This document shows positions 44,746-51,721 of a stretch of 64,000 nt of DNA, piece by piece; positions within the stretch are counted from its first letter, which is position 1; every line of letters begins with the position of its first letter. Both the position numbers and the translations under genes were made by a program. This stretch comes from Rhodoferax sp. (lineage in GTDB: Bacteria; Pseudomonadota; Gammaproteobacteria; Burkholderiales; Burkholderiaceae_C), in NCBI GenBank assembly GCA_008015235.1, contig SSFF01000010.1:1-64000 (forward strand), written 5' to 3'. Below the pieces are notes generated by a model, which had not been told where the DNA came from, did not search any database, and saw only the letters and a program-made list of their open reading frames with translations.

Positions 44746-46287
44746 ATGACTGAAAAAAAACCATTTGAAGTTGCCCGTGAAACGCTCAAGCAGCTGACCG
44801 CTCGCAAGCTGGTACCGACGCCGCTCAACTACCAGTCGATCTACAACGAAATAGCCGGGATTCCCCAGGTCCAACCCTTTCCGGTCGACACCTTGCGTGA
44901 CATTGCCAAGGCACTGCCTGCAAAAACCCCCGGACAGCAGCGGCAAAAAGGTTTGCTGGAGTCGGCCGTGGACCGCATGAACTGGGATGGCGTCAAGACG
45001 GCCTTGGTCGGCTATGGGGGATTTGTGCCTAGCACGGCGGAAGCCGATGCGCCTGCCACGGCTGGAGCACCGGTTCGTGACTATGGAGCACCGGCACTGA
45101 CGCCCGAATTTTTTGGCCAGATTGCACGCCTCATCGAATATGCCCGCCCGGCCTTTGGCGAAGACGATGAACGCTTCATGGTTCAGACGGATGCACTCAT
45201 CAAGGCCCTGCGCCAGCCCAGCGTCGATGCCGTGGCCGTGAAGCTCATGCTGAGCAACTACAGCGACCGGCTGTCTTTCACCGCCGAAGATCAGGCGGAG
45301 ATCAAGAAGGCCTTGCTCAACCTGCTGCACATGGTCTTTGAGAACATCAGCGAACTGAGTCTGGAGGAGCAGTGGCTCAAGGGGCAGGTCGATGCCCTCA
45401 TGGGGGCAGCCCAGCCACCCTTGAGCCTGCGTCGCCTGGACGACGTGGGCCTGCGCCTGAAGGATGTGATCTTCAAGCAGAAGGAAGCCAAGGGCCGCAT
45501 GCTGCAGGCGCAGGAAGAAATGCGCCAGATGCTGGCCACCTTCATTGAGCGTTTGTCCGAACTGACCCAGACCACCGGCAGCTTTGGCGGCAAGCTCGAA
45601 GAAAGCGCCCGTGCCATTGAAAACGCCAAGTCACTGGAGGAAATTGCCCCGGTGCTCAAGGAAGTGGTCAGCGCCACACGTGCGATGTCGGAGCGCAGCA
45701 AGGCGTCGAGTTCGGAGCTGGAGAACATGCGCGCACAGGCCCGCCAGACCGAAGCCGAGCTGGCCAAGCTGCACCAGGAACTGGACCGCGTGAGCGAGCA
45801 GGCGCGCCACGACCCACTGACCGGTGCCCTGAACCGCAAGGGCTTGGACGAGGCGGTGGAGAAGGAGCTGTCGACCATGCGGCGCAAGGAGCAGCCGTTG
45901 TGCGTGGCCTTGCTGGACATCGACAACTTCAAGAAGCTCAACGACAGCATGGGCCACGATACCGGCGACCAGGCCTTGAAGCACTTGGCCACGGTGGCGC
46001 GTGAGTGCATGCGCCCGCAGGACACCCTGGCCCGTTACGGCGGGGAAGAGTTTGTCATCCTGCTGCCTGACACGCCACTGGAAAACGGCATTGAAGCCAT
46101 GACGCGGCTGCAGCGCGAGCTGACCAAGCGCTTCTTCCTGGCGGGCACCGAGAAAATCCTCATCACTTTCAGTGCTGGCGTTGCCCAGGTGGCCGAAGGT
46201 GAATCGGCACCGGATGCCATGAAGCGGGCCGACCAGGGCATGTACCTGGCCAAGCGTTCCGGCAAGAACAGAGTGGTGGGCGCATGA
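44746..46287 (+). CDS. Cytoplasmic diguanylate cyclase (GGDEF)
   Basis: A 513-residue enzyme making cyclic-di-GMP. It has no membrane segment. The N-terminal 350 residues are helical with a long coiled coil (about 235-350, rich in Glu/Gln/Lys/Ala) and begin with a small domain I do not recognise (PFEVARETLKQL). The GGDEF domain follows with active site GGEEF (432-436) and an RxxD inhibition site (RPQD, 423-426). So it should be active and feedback-regulated through an unknown N-terminal input. The stop overlaps nnrU by 4 bp. Confidence 0.9.
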   Translation: MTEKKPFEVARETLKQLTARKLVPTPLNYQSIYNEIAGIPQVQPFPVDTLRDIAKALPAKTPGQQRQKGLLESAVDRMNWDGVKTALVGYGGFVPSTAEADAPATAGAPVRDYGAPALTPEFFGQIARLIEYARPAFGEDDERFMVQTDALIKALRQPSVDAVAVKLMLSNYSDRLSFTAEDQAEIKKALLNLLHMVFENISELSLEEQWLKGQVDALMGAAQPPLSLRRLDDVGLRLKDVIFKQKEAKGRMLQAQEEMRQMLATFIERLSELTQTTGSFGGKLEESARAIENAKSLEEIAPVLKEVVSATRAMSERSKASSSELENMRAQARQTEAELAKLHQELDRVSEQARHDPLTGALNRKGLDEAVEKELSTMRRKEQPLCVALLDIDNFKKLNDSMGHDTGDQALKHLATVARECMRPQDTLARYGGEEFVILLPDTPLENGIEAMTRLQRELTKRFFLAGTEKILITFSAGVAQVAEGESAPDAMKRADQGMYLAKRSGKNRVVGA

Positions 46288-46865
46288 CGTACCTGATCAT
46301 TGGCTTGGTGTTGTTCCTCGGTGTGCATTCGGTGCGCATCTTTGCCGAAGACTGGCGTGCACGGCAGCTGCAGGCGCGTGGCGAAGCGGCGTACAAGGGG
46401 GTCTACTCGGTGCTTTCCTTGCTGGGATTTGCACTGATCGTCTACGGTTTCGGTGTGGCACGCGAAGCACCTGTGGTGTTGTGGGTTCCCCCGGTGGCCC
46501 TGCGCCATGCCGCGGCCCTGGTGATCCTGGTTGCGTTTGTGCTGCTGGCAGCGGCCTACGTGCCGGGCAACGCGATCAAGGCGCGGGTTCACCACCCCAT
46601 GGTTCTGGGGGTGAAAACCTGGGCACTGGCCCACCTTCTGACTACCGGTCGCTTGGAAACCGTACTGCTGTTCGGCGCTTTCCTGCTGTGGGCGGTGCTG
46701 AATTTTGCAGCCGCACGCAAGCGCGATCGTTTGGCGGGCATGGTCGATGCGCCGACAGTGTCCCGTGGCGCAACGGTCCTGGCTGTTTTGCTGGGTGGGG
46801 GCGCCTATGCGGTGTTTGCCGTGCTGCTGCACGGCATGCTCATTGGCATTCGCCCGTTTGGTTGA
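46284..46865 (+). CDS. nnrU: NnrU family membrane protein
   Basis: A 193-residue inner-membrane protein with about five membrane helices, of the NnrU family first noted next to nitric oxide/nitrite reduction genes in Rhodobacter. Recognisable segments are GLVLFLGVHSVRIFAEDWR, YKGVYSVLSLLGFALIVYG in parts, and VLGVKTWALAHLLTTGR. No denitrification gene is nearby, so its role here is unclear. It starts inside the diguanylate cyclase stop (4-bp overlap) and is convergent with the DUF2788 gene. Confidence 0.88.
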   Translation: MTYLIIGLVLFLGVHSVRIFAEDWRARQLQARGEAAYKGVYSVLSLLGFALIVYGFGVAREAPVVLWVPPVALRHAAALVILVAFVLLAAAYVPGNAIKARVHHPMVLGVKTWALAHLLTTGRLETVLLFGAFLLWAVLNFAAARKRDRLAGMVDAPTVSRGATVLAVLLGGGAYAVFAVLLHGMLIGIRPFG

Positions 46866-46883
46866 ACACCGCCCGGCCTGAAA

Positions 46884-47099
46884 TCACAGGTGGGAATTGA
46901 AGTACCACTGGATGAAGTACTTGGCAATGAAGCCGGTCATGCCCAAGGCCAAGCCTAGAAACAGAACAAAAGTCCCAAATTTTCCTACCTTGTTCTTCCA
47001 CGCCAGGTTGGCAATGATGAACACCATGTAGGCCATGAAGGCCGGCAGCAGGTAGGTGATGGCAAAGTCTGCGACTTGTTCTTCGGAGTAACCAAACAT
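46884..47099 (-). CDS. DUF2788 small membrane protein
   Basis: A 71-residue protein with two predicted membrane helices (about 14-31 and 39-60). The sequence FGYSEEQVADFAITYLLPAF matches my memory of the DUF2788 family, common in betaproteobacteria and of unknown function. It is divergent from the glutaredoxin-like gene across 65 bp and convergent with nnrU. Confidence 0.78.
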   Translation of the reverse strand: MFGYSEEQVADFAITYLLPAFMAYMVFIIANLAWKNKVGKFGTFVLFLGLALGMTGFIAKYFIQWYFNSHL

Positions 47100-47164
47100 G
47101 GGATGCGCTCGTGTTGCACTGCAATACCCCCGAGTGTAGTCCGTCCGCTTTTTCAGGAGCTTCC

Positions 47165-47536
47165 ATGGCGCGCAATATTCTTGACGAAAATCGCATTCAT
47201 CCGGCGATCCGGGACTATGTCAGTCGCCTGCACAGCGACATCGTGCAGGAGGTCCAGGCAGCCATTGCTGCCAATGCAGTGGTGGTGGTGGGCATGGGCA
47301 TCAATCCGATGCCCAAGAAGGCCCGGCGTTTGTTGGACGCCCAGGGCATTGCCCATGTGTACCTAGAGTACGGCAACTACTTCAACCACTGGCGTCGTCG
47401 CAATGCCCTGAAGATGTGGACCGGTTGGCCCACATTCCCCATGGTCTTCGTCAAGGGTGTGCTGGTTGGCGGCGCCAACGACCTGGAAAAGCTGATCGCC
47501 AGCGGTGCGCTTGCGCAGATGCTGGCAAGCGCCTGA
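47165..47536 (+). CDS. Glutaredoxin-like protein lacking active-site cysteines
   Basis: A 123-residue protein with a glutaredoxin fold. The strand VVVVGMGIN is followed by NPMPKKARRLLDAQG where glutaredoxins have CPYC or CGFS, so both redox cysteines are gone; no cysteine is present anywhere in the protein. The rest of the fold is well kept: the cis-proline loop WPTFPMVFVKG and the GGANDLEKLIASG end match the monothiol-type binding site. It may bind glutathione or another ligand without redox activity. Start ATG 47165 has CAGGAG at good spacing. Confidence 0.85.
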   Translation: MARNILDENRIHPAIRDYVSRLHSDIVQEVQAAIAANAVVVVGMGINPMPKKARRLLDAQGIAHVYLEYGNYFNHWRRRNALKMWTGWPTFPMVFVKGVLVGGANDLEKLIASGALAQMLASA

Positions 47537-47544
47537 TTCCCGGC

Positions 47545-48069
47545 TTATTGCGGTGTCTTGGGCGCCGGTTTTGCGCCTTGGGCGCTGTGGCGCGGGCCCT
47601 TGCGCGCATGGTCCTCCATGCGCATGTGCTGGGCGTCAAACGTCTTCTTCTGCTCGGCGTTGAGCGTGGCGTAGAAGGTCTTGGTGGCCTGGTCGCGCTT
47701 GTCCATGGCCGCCAGCATGTCCTTGTGCTGTTGGTCGCGCAGGGCACGCATCTTGTCGATGCGCTCGGGGGTGCTCAGCTTGTCCAGCTCTTCGCGTGAC
47801 GGGTGCTTTGGCATGGCGCTGGCGTCCGGCTTCATCGCGGTCAGGAAGGTGTTCCAGGCGGGCAGTTGTTCGGGGGTCAGCTTGAGCTGGGCCTTGAGGG
47901 CATCGGCACGCTTGGTGGCCATGGCTTCCATTTTGGCGGTATCCATTTTCACGTGGCGGCCATGTGGCCCCATCATGCCGTCGTGGGCACCCATGGGCTG
48001 GGCCATGGCCACCAGACCGGCAGTGCCCAGTGCAGCAGCAAGAACGAGGGTTTTGAAGATCTTTGTCAT
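47545..48069 (-). CDS. Spy/CpxP-like periplasmic protein (LTXXQ motif)
   Basis: A 174-residue exported protein. The signal peptide (about 1-24) is followed by histidine- and methionine-rich sequence (GAHDGMMGPHGRHVKM) and an LTXXQ motif (LTPEQLPAW), as in the Spy/CpxP chaperones that respond to envelope or metal stress. The middle is helical and highly charged. The His/Met-rich start suggests metal binding. It is divergent from rdgC over 145 bp. The copper genes copZ/copA lie 4 kb away, so a copper link is only a guess. Confidence 0.85.
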   Translation of the reverse strand: MTKIFKTLVLAAALGTAGLVAMAQPMGAHDGMMGPHGRHVKMDTAKMEAMATKRADALKAQLKLTPEQLPAWNTFLTAMKPDASAMPKHPSREELDKLSTPERIDKMRALRDQQHKDMLAAMDKRDQATKTFYATLNAEQKKTFDAQHMRMEDHARKGPRHSAQGAKPAPKTPQ

Positions 48070-48214
48070 CACAGTTTCCTTTGCGTTGCGGCTGTGACGA
48101 ACACCGTCATCAGCGTGGAAGAAAGTTTGCGCCGCCTCTGTATCTGCGCCGGGAAGCCCAGGCAAACGCTGGGTAAAGATGCGTGAAAATACCCGGCTCT
48201 ACAAAGGATCAACC

Positions 48215-49138
48215 GTGTTCAAAAATGTGATGGTGTACCGGCTGCAGTCTCCCTGGACGACTGCACAGGCGGATTTGGAAGATGCGCTGCAGGCAGGACG
48301 TTTTGCCGCCTGCGGTGCGTCGCAGGAAAAATCGGTGGGCTGGGTGGAACCGCGTGGCCACGCCCACGGCCCCCTGGTGGAAGTGGTGGGCGGGCAGTGG
48401 ATCATGAAGCTGCAGATCGAGGTCAAGAGCGTGCCGTCCTCGGTGGTCAAGCGCAAGGTGCAGGACGAAGTGGACCGCATCGAGGCGCAGACTGGGCGCA
48501 AGCCCGGCAAGAAGGAGCGCCGCGACCTGACCGACGACGCCCGCAACGCCCTGCTGCCCATGGCCTTTTCCAAGATGGCCAGCACCTGGGTCTGGTTGTG
48601 CCCGCAGGAAAACCTGCTGGTGCTGGATTGCGGCAGCACCGCCCGCGCCGACGAGGTGATGACGGCGCTGATCAAGGCCGCGGGCGGCCTGTCGGTGGCG
48701 CTCATCAACACCCAGACCTCGCCTGCTGCCGCCATGGCGCACTGGCTGCGCGAACGCGAGGCACCACAGCATTTCAGCGTCGACCGCGAGTGCGAACTCA
48801 AGGCAGCCGACGAATCCAAGTCGGTGGTGCGCTACACCCGCCATGCGCTCGATACCGACGAGGTGGTGCAGCACGTGACGCAAGGCAAGCTGCCCACACG
48901 CCTGGCCCTGACCTGGAACGAACGCGTGTCCTTTGTGCTGACCGAAGGCCTGCAGCTCAAGAAGCTGGCCATCCTGGACGTGGTGCTCGAAGAGAACAGT
49001 GGCGCCGCCGGTGACCGCAAGGACGACAACTTCGATGCTGATATCGCCATTGCTACCGGCGAGATCCAGCCTTTGATCGACGATCTACTGGAGGCCCTGG
49101 GCGGTGAAGTCCCGCTGGGGCAAACGGCCAGCGCATAA
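48215..49138 (+). CDS. rdgC: Recombination-associated protein RdgC
   Basis: RdgC is a ring-shaped DNA-binding protein that modulates RecA and is linked to replication-fork recovery. The 307-residue protein begins MFKNVMVYRL (GTG start with AAGGA at good spacing), has FAACGASQEKSVGWVEPRG, MKLQIEVKSVPSSVVKR and GRKPGKKERRDL, all family hallmarks. An in-frame ATG 36 bases upstream would give a non-family N-terminus. Its place about 4.5 kb from the candidate origin may be coincidental. Confidence 0.95.
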   Translation: MFKNVMVYRLQSPWTTAQADLEDALQAGRFAACGASQEKSVGWVEPRGHAHGPLVEVVGGQWIMKLQIEVKSVPSSVVKRKVQDEVDRIEAQTGRKPGKKERRDLTDDARNALLPMAFSKMASTWVWLCPQENLLVLDCGSTARADEVMTALIKAAGGLSVALINTQTSPAAAMAHWLREREAPQHFSVDRECELKAADESKSVVRYTRHALDTDEVVQHVTQGKLPTRLALTWNERVSFVLTEGLQLKKLAILDVVLEENSGAAGDRKDDNFDADIAIATGEIQPLIDDLLEALGGEVPLGQTASA

Positions 49139-49172
49139 AAAAGCGCCCGAACGGCACAGGGCCGTCGGGCGC
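49137..49172 (-). terminator. Rho-independent terminator for the DUF2892 gene
   Basis: GCGCCCGA-ACGGC pairs with GCCGT-CGGGCGC around a five-base loop; on the minus strand it is followed by TTTTTT, which overlaps the rdgC stop codon. Confidence 0.8.
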
Positions 49173-49202
49173 AAGCATCTCCTGGTAAGGAAGGAGAACC
49201 GG

Positions 49203-49397
49203 TCAGTCTTTCTTCATGGCGCAGGTGTTGAAGCCCAGAATGGCGTAGGGCGGGCACCAGCCGATGGCACCGGTTGCCAGCGGAACAATGCCCAGCCAAC
49301 CCCAAATGCCTACCGTGCCGGTGGCGGCCAGGCCGATGAGCACCAAGCCTGCAACGATGCGAAGAGTGCGGTCAACGCCGCCGACATTTGCTTTCAT
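49203..49397 (-). CDS. DUF2892 small membrane protein
   Basis: A 64-residue protein with two membrane helices, beginning MKANVGGVDRTLRIVAG and containing GWCPPYAILGFNTC, which is the DUF2892 (YgaP-like inner-membrane) family pattern. Relatives occur alone or fused to rhodanese. Two cysteines near the C-terminus are conserved in the family. It is followed by a good terminator. The RRM/IF-1 genes lie upstream on the same strand, 104 bp away. Confidence 0.88.
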   Translation of the reverse strand: MKANVGGVDRTLRIVAGLVLIGLAATGTVGIWGWLGIVPLATGAIGWCPPYAILGFNTCAMKKD

Positions 49398-49501
49398 GAG
49401 GAACTCCTGAATGTGTGGTTGATGGGTCCATTGGACCCGACCGGCGCAGGAGTGTCTGTGACCGAAGTCACGCAGAAAGACCGGCTATCCCTGCCCAGGC
49501 C

Positions 49502-49771
49502 TCAATAACGCGGTGCACGGGGCGCCTGGGGGCGCGCTTCGTTGACCACGATGGAGCGGCCGGACACGGACAGACCGTGCAGTCCGCTGATGGCGGCTTG
49601 TGCTTCGCTGGCCGAGGACATTTCCACAAAGCCGAAGCCCTTGGACTGGCCGGTTTCGCGGTCGGACATGACCTTGGCCGACACGACGGTGCCGAACTCG
49701 GAGAAGTTGTCTTGGAGGTCCGCGTCGCGGATACCGTAGGCCAGGTTGCCTACATACAGTTTGCTGCTCAT
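49502..49771 (-). CDS. RNA-binding protein (RRM), short form
   Basis: An 89-residue single-RRM protein. RNP2 LYVGNL is at 5-10 and RNP1 KGFGFVEM at 44-51; the C-terminus PRAPRY is short and lacks the glycine-rich tail of its paralogue at 13192-13590. It probably acts as an RNA chaperone at low temperature. It lies 81 bp downstream of infA on the same strand, which together with the small upstream gene looks like a cold-response island. Confidence 0.93.
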   Translation of the reverse strand: MSSKLYVGNLAYGIRDADLQDNFSEFGTVVSAKVMSDRETGQSKGFGFVEMSSASEAQAAISGLHGLSVSGRSIVVNEARPQAPRAPRY

Positions 49772-49852
49772 GGTGTGAGCCTTTCAGGAAAAATGCACCC
49801 GTTCCCTCATTGAGGCAGGTGCGGGGGATGTTGACAGGTCAAAAAGACCTGT

Positions 49853-50119
49853 TCAACGGGAAAAAGTACGGCGTTTCGGCATGGCACCACCGGAGCGCGG
49901 CTCCAGGTGGCGGAAGGTGATGCGGCCCTTGCCCAGGTCGTAGGGCGAGAGTTCCAGCGTGACCTTGTCACCGGCCAGGATGCGGATGTGGTGCTTGCGC
50001 ATCTTGCCGGCGGTGTAGGCGATGAGCCCGTGGCCATTGTCCAGCGTGACACGGTAGCGTGAGTCGGGCAGGACTTCGTCGACCTTGCCGCTCATTTCAA
50101 TCAGTTCTTCTTTGGCCAT
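49853..50119 (-). CDS. infA: Translation initiation factor IF-1
   Basis: IF-1 binds the ribosomal A site during initiation. The 88-residue protein has the OB-fold core [22 protein letters not shown] in parts, [17 protein letters not shown] and KGRITFR. The C-terminal extension ([14 protein letters not shown]) is beyond the usual 72 residues. Betaproteobacteria often have one infA in a ribosomal operon and a second stand-alone copy; this is probably the stand-alone type, near an RRM gene. It lies 30 bp downstream of a small unknown gene on the same strand. Confidence 0.95.
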   Translation of the reverse strand: MAKEELIEMSGKVDEVLPDSRYRVTLDNGHGLIAYTAGKMRKHHIRILAGDKVTLELSPYDLGKGRITFRHLEPRSGGAMPKRRTFSR

Positions 50120-50149
50120 GGTGCTCCTTGGAAATAGATAGAGGGGGTG

Positions 50150-50395
50150 TCAGGCTGCCAGCGCGACCGGGTGGCGCTGTGCCATCCAGCGGTGGGCTTC
50201 GTTGACGGCGTAGCGCAGGGCACAGTCGCGCTGCGCAAACTCGGGTACGAAGCGGTAGATGCGGTCATGGGTGCCGCTGCCGCGTCCGCTGCGGATCGAT
50301 ACACCGGCCGTGAACTGGCCGGTTTCGGTGGTATGGGCGGAGGGTGAGACAAGGTACTTGCCCACCGAGAATGCTTTTTCTAGGGTGGTAATCAT
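50150..50395 (-). CDS. Small protein of unknown function upstream of infA
   Basis: An 81-residue protein (MITTLEKAFSVGKYLVSPS...) that I do not recognise. It has no signal peptide or membrane segment and is rich in arginine, alanine and serine. The start at 50395 is chosen because it is the first residue of the well-formed part; in-frame ATGs up to 50422 would add 9 residues. It lies 30 bp upstream of infA on the same strand, so it is likely co-transcribed with infA and the RRM gene. Confidence 0.6.
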   Translation of the reverse strand: MITTLEKAFSVGKYLVSPSAHTTETGQFTAGVSIRSGRGSGTHDRIYRFVPEFAQRDCALRYAVNEAHRWMAQRHPVALAA

Positions 50396-50711
50396 GGTGT
50401 GGCATGCCGACATCGGTCGCATGCGGAAAAAAGGAATGGGCGATCGGCGCGAGCGCTGACCGGGGCGACAAAGGCCGCCTGCGCTTTGGACCGGTCAGGA
50501 ATGAGGAAAAGACCGGAGGAGGGGCTTGCCGAGAGAGGAAATGGAGACTGCCGGTGGCGCCTTTGGGTGGCGGCCTGGGCGGGTGGATGCCCCGGGTTTT
50601 AAGGGCGTGCACCGTGTGCAACAGAGGCTGGAGCGAAGGTAAGCAAGTCGCTCGAACCGGACGAGTATACCCGGTGGGGGTTTTTTGCGGGGTTTTATTT
50701 TCTGCCGGGTT
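50396..50711 (-). promoter_or_regulatory. Long leader/promoter region of the infA-RRM cluster
   Basis: A 316-bp stretch without a gene. On the minus strand a TATACT -10-like hexamer (50664-50669) would give a leader of roughly 260 bases before the small gene at 50395, reminiscent of cold-shock mRNAs with long 5' leaders. No clear -35 was found and no defined RNA motif was recognised. Rich in G on the plus strand; nothing else seen. Confidence 0.35.
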
Positions 50712-51374
50712 TCAGCGTGTCAGGCTGGAGGCCAGTTCGCGCAGGGCGGCACCATTGGCAATGTGGATGTGTTCGCGCCCCAGGCTGACCCAGCCTTCGC
50801 GCTCGAAACGGCGCAGCAAGCGGGTCACCATTTCGCGCACCGTGCCCAGCTCGTCGGCCAGGGCCTGGTGGGTGGTGTGGATGTCGCTGCCGTGCCCCAG
50901 CAGGGCTCCGGCCAGGCGACCGTCGAGCTTGTGGAAGGCCACGGCGTCGATCAGGCTGGTGAGGTCGGCCATGCGCTCGGCAAAAAGACCCAGCACCTCG
51001 TTGCGGAAGGCCGGGGTCTCCAACCACTTCTGGAAAACGTCGGGGCCGATCACCACCAGGCGCGTGGGTTTGGTGGTGACACCGCTGGCCGACAGCGGCT
51101 GGGTGCGAAACAGGCTGGCGCTGGAGGCCAGGCACAGCTCGCCCGGCACCACGCGGTACAACTCCAGCGAACGCCCGTCGGCCGAGTGGCGCGACACCTT
51201 GACCTCGCCTTCCAGCACCAGCGGAAAGCCCTGGCAGGCGGCGTTCTCGTTGAACAACACCGCACCCGCGGGCACCTCCATGGGCTGCAGCGCCTGCGGC
51301 AGCTGGGCCACGGGCGGTTGCACCTGGGCCAGCGAGGGGTAAAGGTCCTGGACCGTGGCGGGAAGGGTTTGCAT
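50712..51374 (-). CDS. Crp/Fnr-family transcriptional regulator
   Basis: A 220-residue regulator with an N-terminal cyclic-nucleotide-binding-like barrel (VLFNENAACQGFPLVLEGEVKVSR in parts) and a C-terminal helix-turn-helix (LADELGTVREMVTRLLRRFEREGWV). It lacks the N-terminal cysteine cluster of Fnr, so it is not an oxygen-sensing Fnr; two cysteines occur in the barrel region. Start ATG 51374 is used; a TTG 15 bases upstream lies in a dispersed repeat. The copZ gene lies upstream on the same strand. Confidence 0.9.
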   Translation of the reverse strand: MQTLPATVQDLYPSLAQVQPPVAQLPQALQPMEVPAGAVLFNENAACQGFPLVLEGEVKVSRHSADGRSLELYRVVPGELCLASSASLFRTQPLSASGVTTKPTRLVVIGPDVFQKWLETPAFRNEVLGLFAERMADLTSLIDAVAFHKLDGRLAGALLGHGSDIHTTHQALADELGTVREMVTRLLRRFEREGWVSLGREHIHIANGAALRELASSLTR

Positions 51375-51380
51375 GGCTTT

Positions 51381-51438
51381 AGGTATCAAATCGGGTTCTG
51401 GCCCGCACCAATCAATTGAGTGCAGCTATCAATACGGT
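51381..51438 (-). repeat. Dispersed repeat, copy E
   Basis: Minus strand reads ATTGATAGCTGCACTCAATT, then GCGGGCCAGAACCCGATTT. It lies directly upstream of the Crp/Fnr gene start and so may shape its promoter. Confidence 0.65.
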
Positions 51439-51452
51439 AGCGTTTGGAGGCT

Positions 51453-51650
51453 TCAGTCCTGGACCTTGTAGCCTTCTTCGCTGATGGCGTTGGCAATGTC
51501 CTGGCGCGGTTTCTCGGTTTCGACCTGGACCTTGTTGGCTTCGCGGTCAATCTGCACCTGGGCTTGGGGGTCGAGGCGGGTGATGGCGCGGGTGACGGCT
51601 TTTTCGCAGTGGCCGCAGGTCATTCCGGTGACGGTAAAGGTTTGTTTCAT
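51453..51650 (-). CDS. copZ: Copper chaperone CopZ-like (heavy-metal-associated domain)
   Basis: A 65-residue single HMA domain with the copper-binding motif GMTCGHC near the N-terminus and the ferredoxin-like betaalphabeta pattern (AVTRAITRLDPQAQVQID). It ferries Cu(I) to CopA. It is divergent from copA over 71 bp, so both are likely controlled from the shared region. ATG 51650 is used; the GTG one codon upstream is less likely. Confidence 0.92.
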   Translation of the reverse strand: MKQTFTVTGMTCGHCEKAVTRAITRLDPQAQVQIDREANKVQVETEKPRQDIANAISEEGYKVQD

Positions 51651-51721
51651 CACGATACTCCAGGAGGTAGATCAGCAGTCTTGACCTTACCATAGCGGCA
51701 TTGCACAGCACGAAAGTGGCC

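Noticed and set aside
51651-51721. A CueR-type promoter for copA
   Set aside because: TTGACCTTACCATAGC resembles one half of the operator, but the second half and a 19-bp-spaced -10 are not recognisable.
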